Source: CAYVUM01 sp964454795 (GTDB lineage Bacteria > Pseudomonadota > Alphaproteobacteria > Rhodospirillales > Defluviicoccaceae). From it: DNA of 8,738 nucleotides. Shown here in pieces: positions 5,722 to 8,738 of this stretch (positions within the stretch are counted from its first letter, which is position 1; each line of letters begins with the position of its first letter). The notes under the pieces are model-generated. The model made no database searches, had not been told where the DNA came from, and saw only the letters and a program-made list of their open reading frames with translations. A program made the position numbers and the translations under genes. The stretch covers positions 1-8,738 of the forward strand of contig CAYVUM010000129.1 of assembly GCA_964454795.1 (NCBI GenBank). The letters are read 5' to 3'.

Positions 5722-8679
5722 TCAGGGTGCACCGCGGTTTTCGCGTCCGTGCGGCGTGACCTCGGCGTCGGCGAGCCAGGCGAGCGCGGCGGTCCACCAC
5801 TGGACAGCGGCCTCCGGCTGGTCCAGGCGGTGGCCAAGGTCCGGATAGAGCGACAACCGCGAGGTCACCCCCCGGTCGATCAGCATCCGGTGGAGAAGGA
5901 CGCTCTGTTGCCAGTGGACGCGCAGGTCGCTGAGGCCGTGGCTGATCAGCACGGCGGGGACGGCTCCGGCCGCCACGTCCTCCACGAGGCGATGGGAGCG
6001 CAGCAACGGGCTGATCCGGCTGAAGCGGCCCCAGTGGCCGGGATCGCCGTCATCGAACGCCCTGGAAAGGGCTTCACCAGGGCGCGGACGCACCCATGGC
6101 CGGTCGCCGAAGTTGTGATACTGCACCCAGAAGGCGTCGGTTGCGTAGTGACCGAGCGGATCGTAGACACCGGCATGGAGGACATAGGCACGGTACGTGT
6201 TGGCCCGGCTCCGCCAGCCGAGCAGCCGGGCGCCGAGATAGGCCCCGTAGGACGCACCGATCACGGCGAGCCGGCCGGGATCAACGTAGCCCTCCTCAAC
6301 AAGTCTGGTGGTGACCAGATCGACGTCCGCCATCGCCCGGCCCCACCCGAACAGGTCGCTTTGGTTGGGGCGTTGGACAAACTTCTGGTACTGAGACTCG
6401 CTCAGGACCTTGACAAAGCGGATAAACAGCTCGCGGCCCGCGTGTCGTTCGATTTTGCGGAAGTGCCTTAGCTTGAAAGCTCCGCTGCTCAAGTCATCCT
6501 GGATTTTCCGCAGTTCACTATTCGGCTTTTCCGTCCCTTCCAGTAACGGCAGATATAAGTTGAGCAGCAGCTCGACAACATTCTTGGATTCGGCTTTGTT
6601 CAGTTCATGGACAAAGCGCGACTGACCCCGCGTCGCCGCGGAGATTTCTTCCGTTGCGAACGTCATGGGCTCGCCTTCCTGGGTCCCGGTGGAGCCCCGG
6701 AAATTCGTCAGCGCGACGATGTACCCCTGGCTCGCCAGAAGGCCGGCGTTGAAGCGCATATGGAATTCATCAAGCCACGCGCTGTTGGGGCCGCCGTGCA
6801 GGAGGTGCACCAGCGGGAATTTTTCTCCACCCGAGTAATACCCGCTTCCTTCTGACCCGACAATAGCTTGTAGTGCCGCTGGAAAGGCGAGCCAGACTTG
6901 AATCGATTCTCTTGAGGGCCCGTAAACAGATCTGGCCATTGGCTCCGGTCTGTCGACGAAGCGCTCGCGGATCCGGATACCTTTCGCCTTGGTGCGCAAC
7001 GGTCTGTTGAAGTCGGTCACATCCTCGCTGAAAGGAAAAAACCGCAGTTCCGGCGGGCTGGCAAACATGCTGGTCACCGCGGCGATTTCGAGCGGGCCGG
7101 CATCCTCCCCGCCCGACTTGACGGCGAAATCGTGGATGGAGATGCCGCGGCGCTCTGCATTCTGGTCCGGCTCATCACCGGCCAAGAGGAGGTCCTGGGG
7201 GCCGTCCGGGGACGGCCCGTCCCCGGCGATCGGAAGGAGCTTCAGAAGGTGCCGGCCCTGTTCTTCGACCAGCAAAAGCAACGTGTGCGAATTCAAGGCG
7301 GTCCAGGCGAGCGGCAGGACCGTGTCGCGTTTGCCGGGTGCCGGCCGGCGGATCAGTTCATAGACGTCCCGGCCCTCAACGATCGGCGCCGTCTCGGAAC
7401 CCGGCAGATTCAGCCGGACAAGCCGCGGGTAATCGGCGAGCAGCGTGGAACTCTGCTTTTCCAGATAGATGATGTAGCGACCGCAGAGTGAGTAGCGCGG
7501 GGCATAATCGTCGTACCGGCCACGACGATACGGCCCCTGAGGCGCGGACCCTCCGCCGGGGTCTGAGTGCCCTCCAGAGGTCTGCGCATTGACGATCCGC
7601 TCGGTCAGCGGCGGCGGGTCCAGGGCGCCCTCGCCGTGTTCAGGGCGGGTGCCCTCGGGGCAGGCGCCGGCGTCGGCCAACTTCAGGCGGAAGATATCCA
7701 TGGAGACGTCGCGGGGCCACCGGGGCACCTCCGGGTGCCCGGATTCGCCCGCGGTCTCGCCGGGGCCTTCGCCGGACCGCCGGTTGACAGCGGCCCAGAC
7801 GATTTCCTCACCTCCCGGGTGGACGTCCCAGCACGTCCAGATCCCATAGACAAAGTCCAGAACCGGCCGGTATTTGCCGAACAGATCGCGCGGCGTCCCC
7901 GGGGCGTCGGCATCCACCTCGTAGATGCGCCAGAGCGCGTGGGGCAGACGGAGATTGTCCCACCAGCCGACCACCGCGCTTTCGAACACGAGGTGGTCAT
8001 ACTGCAGCGGCGTCTGTTGCAGCGTCGTCGCCACGTAATAGACCCGGCTTCGGACCGCACCGTCAGAGCCCTTGAATCGCCGCCACTTCGGAGCCCAGGG
8101 ATGGGTGCCCGCCTGGGTCACCCGCCGGACCGCACCCCAGAGCGATTCCGAGGGATCGGCGGGAAGCTTCAGGGTTGCAATGTACAGCTGAAAGACATCG
8201 GCCTCCGAGACCCGCGCCCGAAACAGGATTTCGACGGGGCCGTCCCGCTCTTCAGGAAGCGAGCGGAACGAGCAGATGTCGAACACGTCTGGTTTCCAGA
8301 CCGGCGAGTCAGCGCAGAGCGCCGGATCGGTCAGCGGATAAACGGGCTCACCGGCGCCCGACCCGAACCGCTTGAGATAAATCCGCCGGCGCTGCAAGGC
8401 CCCGCCGCCGGGGCGCTCGAAGGCCACGAAGGCGATCCACCGACCGCACGGCGAGACCGCCAGCTGGCCCAACTGCACCGTTGTCCAGATGTCGCGGGGC
8501 GTGAACGACATGACAGATTCGCCACAGCCGGCGCTGCCACCACCGCTGCCGGACGGTTGCCGGTGGCGCGCCACCAGCAAGGCGTCACGCACCCTGGCCT
8601 CGGCCGCGGCAATGTCGAGAAGCGGGCCAGCCCCGCTGCCGGTCCCGGAGCCTGTCTCAAGGCCAACCCCGGCGCCCAT
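5722..8679 (-). CDS. S9 family (prolyl oligopeptidase-type) serine peptidase
   Basis: A 985-residue protein from this start. It is predicted to cleave short peptides or acylated N termini in the cytoplasm, since no signal peptide is seen. The N-terminal half carries propeller-like strands (AVSPCGRWIAF at 74-84, YSLCGRYIIYL at 396-406). The C-terminal alpha/beta-hydrolase part has LLHGGPNSAW (626-635, oxyanion region), NFRGSTG (659-665), the nucleophile elbow GASYGAY with S810, D918 in HGLSDLRV, and H950 in DLGH, so the triad is complete. It is longer than usual S9 enzymes (about 600-700 residues) because of a Gly/Pro-rich insert (about 300-390), an insert between NFRGSTG and the elbow (about 670-772), and a Gly-rich N-terminal extension. 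The start is uncertain. MSFTPRDIW at 8511 resembles the usual S9 N terminus, but codons upstream still look coding and no good Shine-Dalgarno sequence is seen at either ATG. The frame stays open as (Gly-Val)n to the window edge, so the gene may begin outside. It lies 249 bases upstream of prsT on the same strand. An acylaminoacyl-peptidase specificity is possible but not shown. Confidence 0.88.
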   Translation of the reverse strand: MGAGVGLETGSGTGSGAGPLLDIAAAEARVRDALLVARHRQPSGSGGGSAGCGESVMSFTPRDIWTTVQLGQLAVSPCGRWIAFVAFERPGGGALQRRRIYLKRFGSGAGEPVYPLTDPALCADSPVWKPDVFDICSFRSLPEERDGPVEILFRARVSEADVFQLYIATLKLPADPSESLWGAVRRVTQAGTHPWAPKWRRFKGSDGAVRSRVYYVATTLQQTPLQYDHLVFESAVVGWWDNLRLPHALWRIYEVDADAPGTPRDLFGKYRPVLDFVYGIWTCWDVHPGGEEIVWAAVNRRSGEGPGETAGESGHPEVPRWPRDVSMDIFRLKLADAGACPEGTRPEHGEGALDPPPLTERIVNAQTSGGHSDPGGGSAPQGPYRRGRYDDYAPRYSLCGRYIIYLEKQSSTLLADYPRLVRLNLPGSETAPIVEGRDVYELIRRPAPGKRDTVLPLAWTALNSHTLLLLVEEQGRHLLKLLPIAGDGPSPDGPQDLLLAGDEPDQNAERRGISIHDFAVKSGGEDAGPLEIAAVTSMFASPPELRFFPFSEDVTDFNRPLRTKAKGIRIRERFVDRPEPMARSVYGPSRESIQVWLAFPAALQAIVGSEGSGYYSGGEKFPLVHLLHGGPNSAWLDEFHMRFNAGLLASQGYIVALTNFRGSTGTQEGEPMTFATEEISAATRGQSRFVHELNKAESKNVVELLLNLYLPLLEGTEKPNSELRKIQDDLSSGAFKLRHFRKIERHAGRELFIRFVKVLSESQYQKFVQRPNQSDLFGWGRAMADVDLVTTRLVEEGYVDPGRLAVIGASYGAYLGARLLGWRSRANTYRAYVLHAGVYDPLGHYATDAFWVQYHNFGDRPWVRPRPGEALSRAFDDGDPGHWGRFSRISPLLRSHRLVEDVAAGAVPAVLISHGLSDLRVHWQQSVLLHRMLIDRGVTSRLSLYPDLGHRLDQPEAAVQWWTAALAWLADAEVTPHGRENRGAP
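6364..6672 (-). other. Lower-GC insert in the S9 hydrolase domain
   Basis: This part encodes about residues 670-772 of the peptidase, between NFRGSTG and the GWGRAMADVD segment, where family members normally have only about 20 residues in total. It is rich in charged, probably helical sequence (for example KLRHFRKIERHAGRELF at 736-752) and has no cysteine. By hand count 6421-6600 is about 51% GC, against about 70% in 6241-6300. The reading frame is intact, so it is an inserted subdomain rather than a disruption. Its origin and role are unknown. Confidence 0.6.
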
Positions 8680-8684
8680 CCCGA

Positions 8685-8738
8685 CACCAACACCAACACC
8701 AACACCAACACCAACACCAACACCAACACCAACACCAA
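8685..8738. repeat. Hexanucleotide tandem repeat (CACCAA)9, cut by window edge
   Basis: Nine perfect copies of CACCAA on the plus strand (TTGGTG on the minus strand), reaching the last base, so the full copy number is unknown. On the minus strand, in the S9 peptidase frame, it reads GGT GTT, Gly-Val repeated, and has no stop in any frame. Unit gain or loss would keep the frame but change protein length, or promoter spacing if the gene starts downstream of it. Confidence 0.95.

Noticed and set aside
8685..8738. CRISPR array
   Set aside because: The repeats are contiguous 6-base units without spacers, so this is a simple microsatellite.

Overview
The window reads as chromosomal DNA from a high-GC proteobacterium that oxidises sulfide. 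The genes are roughly 65-70% GC. They include a canonical flavoprotein sulfide:quinone oxidoreductase and a TPR lipoprotein of the exosortase (XrtA)/PEP-CTERM secretion and exopolysaccharide system. That pairing suggests a Gammaproteobacterium or Alphaproteobacterium, but no rRNA or taxonomic marker is present, so the genus cannot be given.

Layout. (1) Bases 1-1032 are a repeat-bounded accessory segment. Two kinds of imperfect palindrome, here called A and B, occur as A-B at the left edge (2-104) and as B-A at 912-1032, both in the same orientation. They bracket an AT-rich tract (about 200-580) and a doubtful small membrane-protein gene (600-914) whose stop codon overlaps the first bases of the second B element. 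(2) sqr (1211-2551, +) encodes a sulfide:quinone oxidoreductase with the three redox cysteines and both quinone-site histidines in place. (3) prsT (2656-5472, -) converges on sqr, with a GC-rich hairpin between the two stop codons. (4) A 249-base gap (5473-5721) holds a plausible sigma70-type promoter and a strong Shine-Dalgarno sequence for prsT. (5) A very long S9-family serine peptidase (5722-8679, -, possibly starting beyond the window) lies upstream of prsT on the same strand. (6) A perfect hexanucleotide tandem repeat (8685-8738) runs off the right edge and reads as (Gly-Val)n in frame with the peptidase.

The three main genes do not form one pathway. sqr feeds electrons from sulfide into the quinone pool at the membrane. 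PrsT is an envelope-anchored TPR scaffold whose usual partners (xrtA, prsK/prsR and polysaccharide genes) are absent here. The S9 peptidase has no signal peptide and is probably a cytoplasmic oligopeptidase. The points most worth a second look are the mosaic palindromes, a lower-GC insert of about 100 residues inside the peptidase's hydrolase fold, and the Gly-Val hexamer tract at its N terminus. I found no CRISPR array, tRNA, rRNA, transposase or recognisable new defence system.
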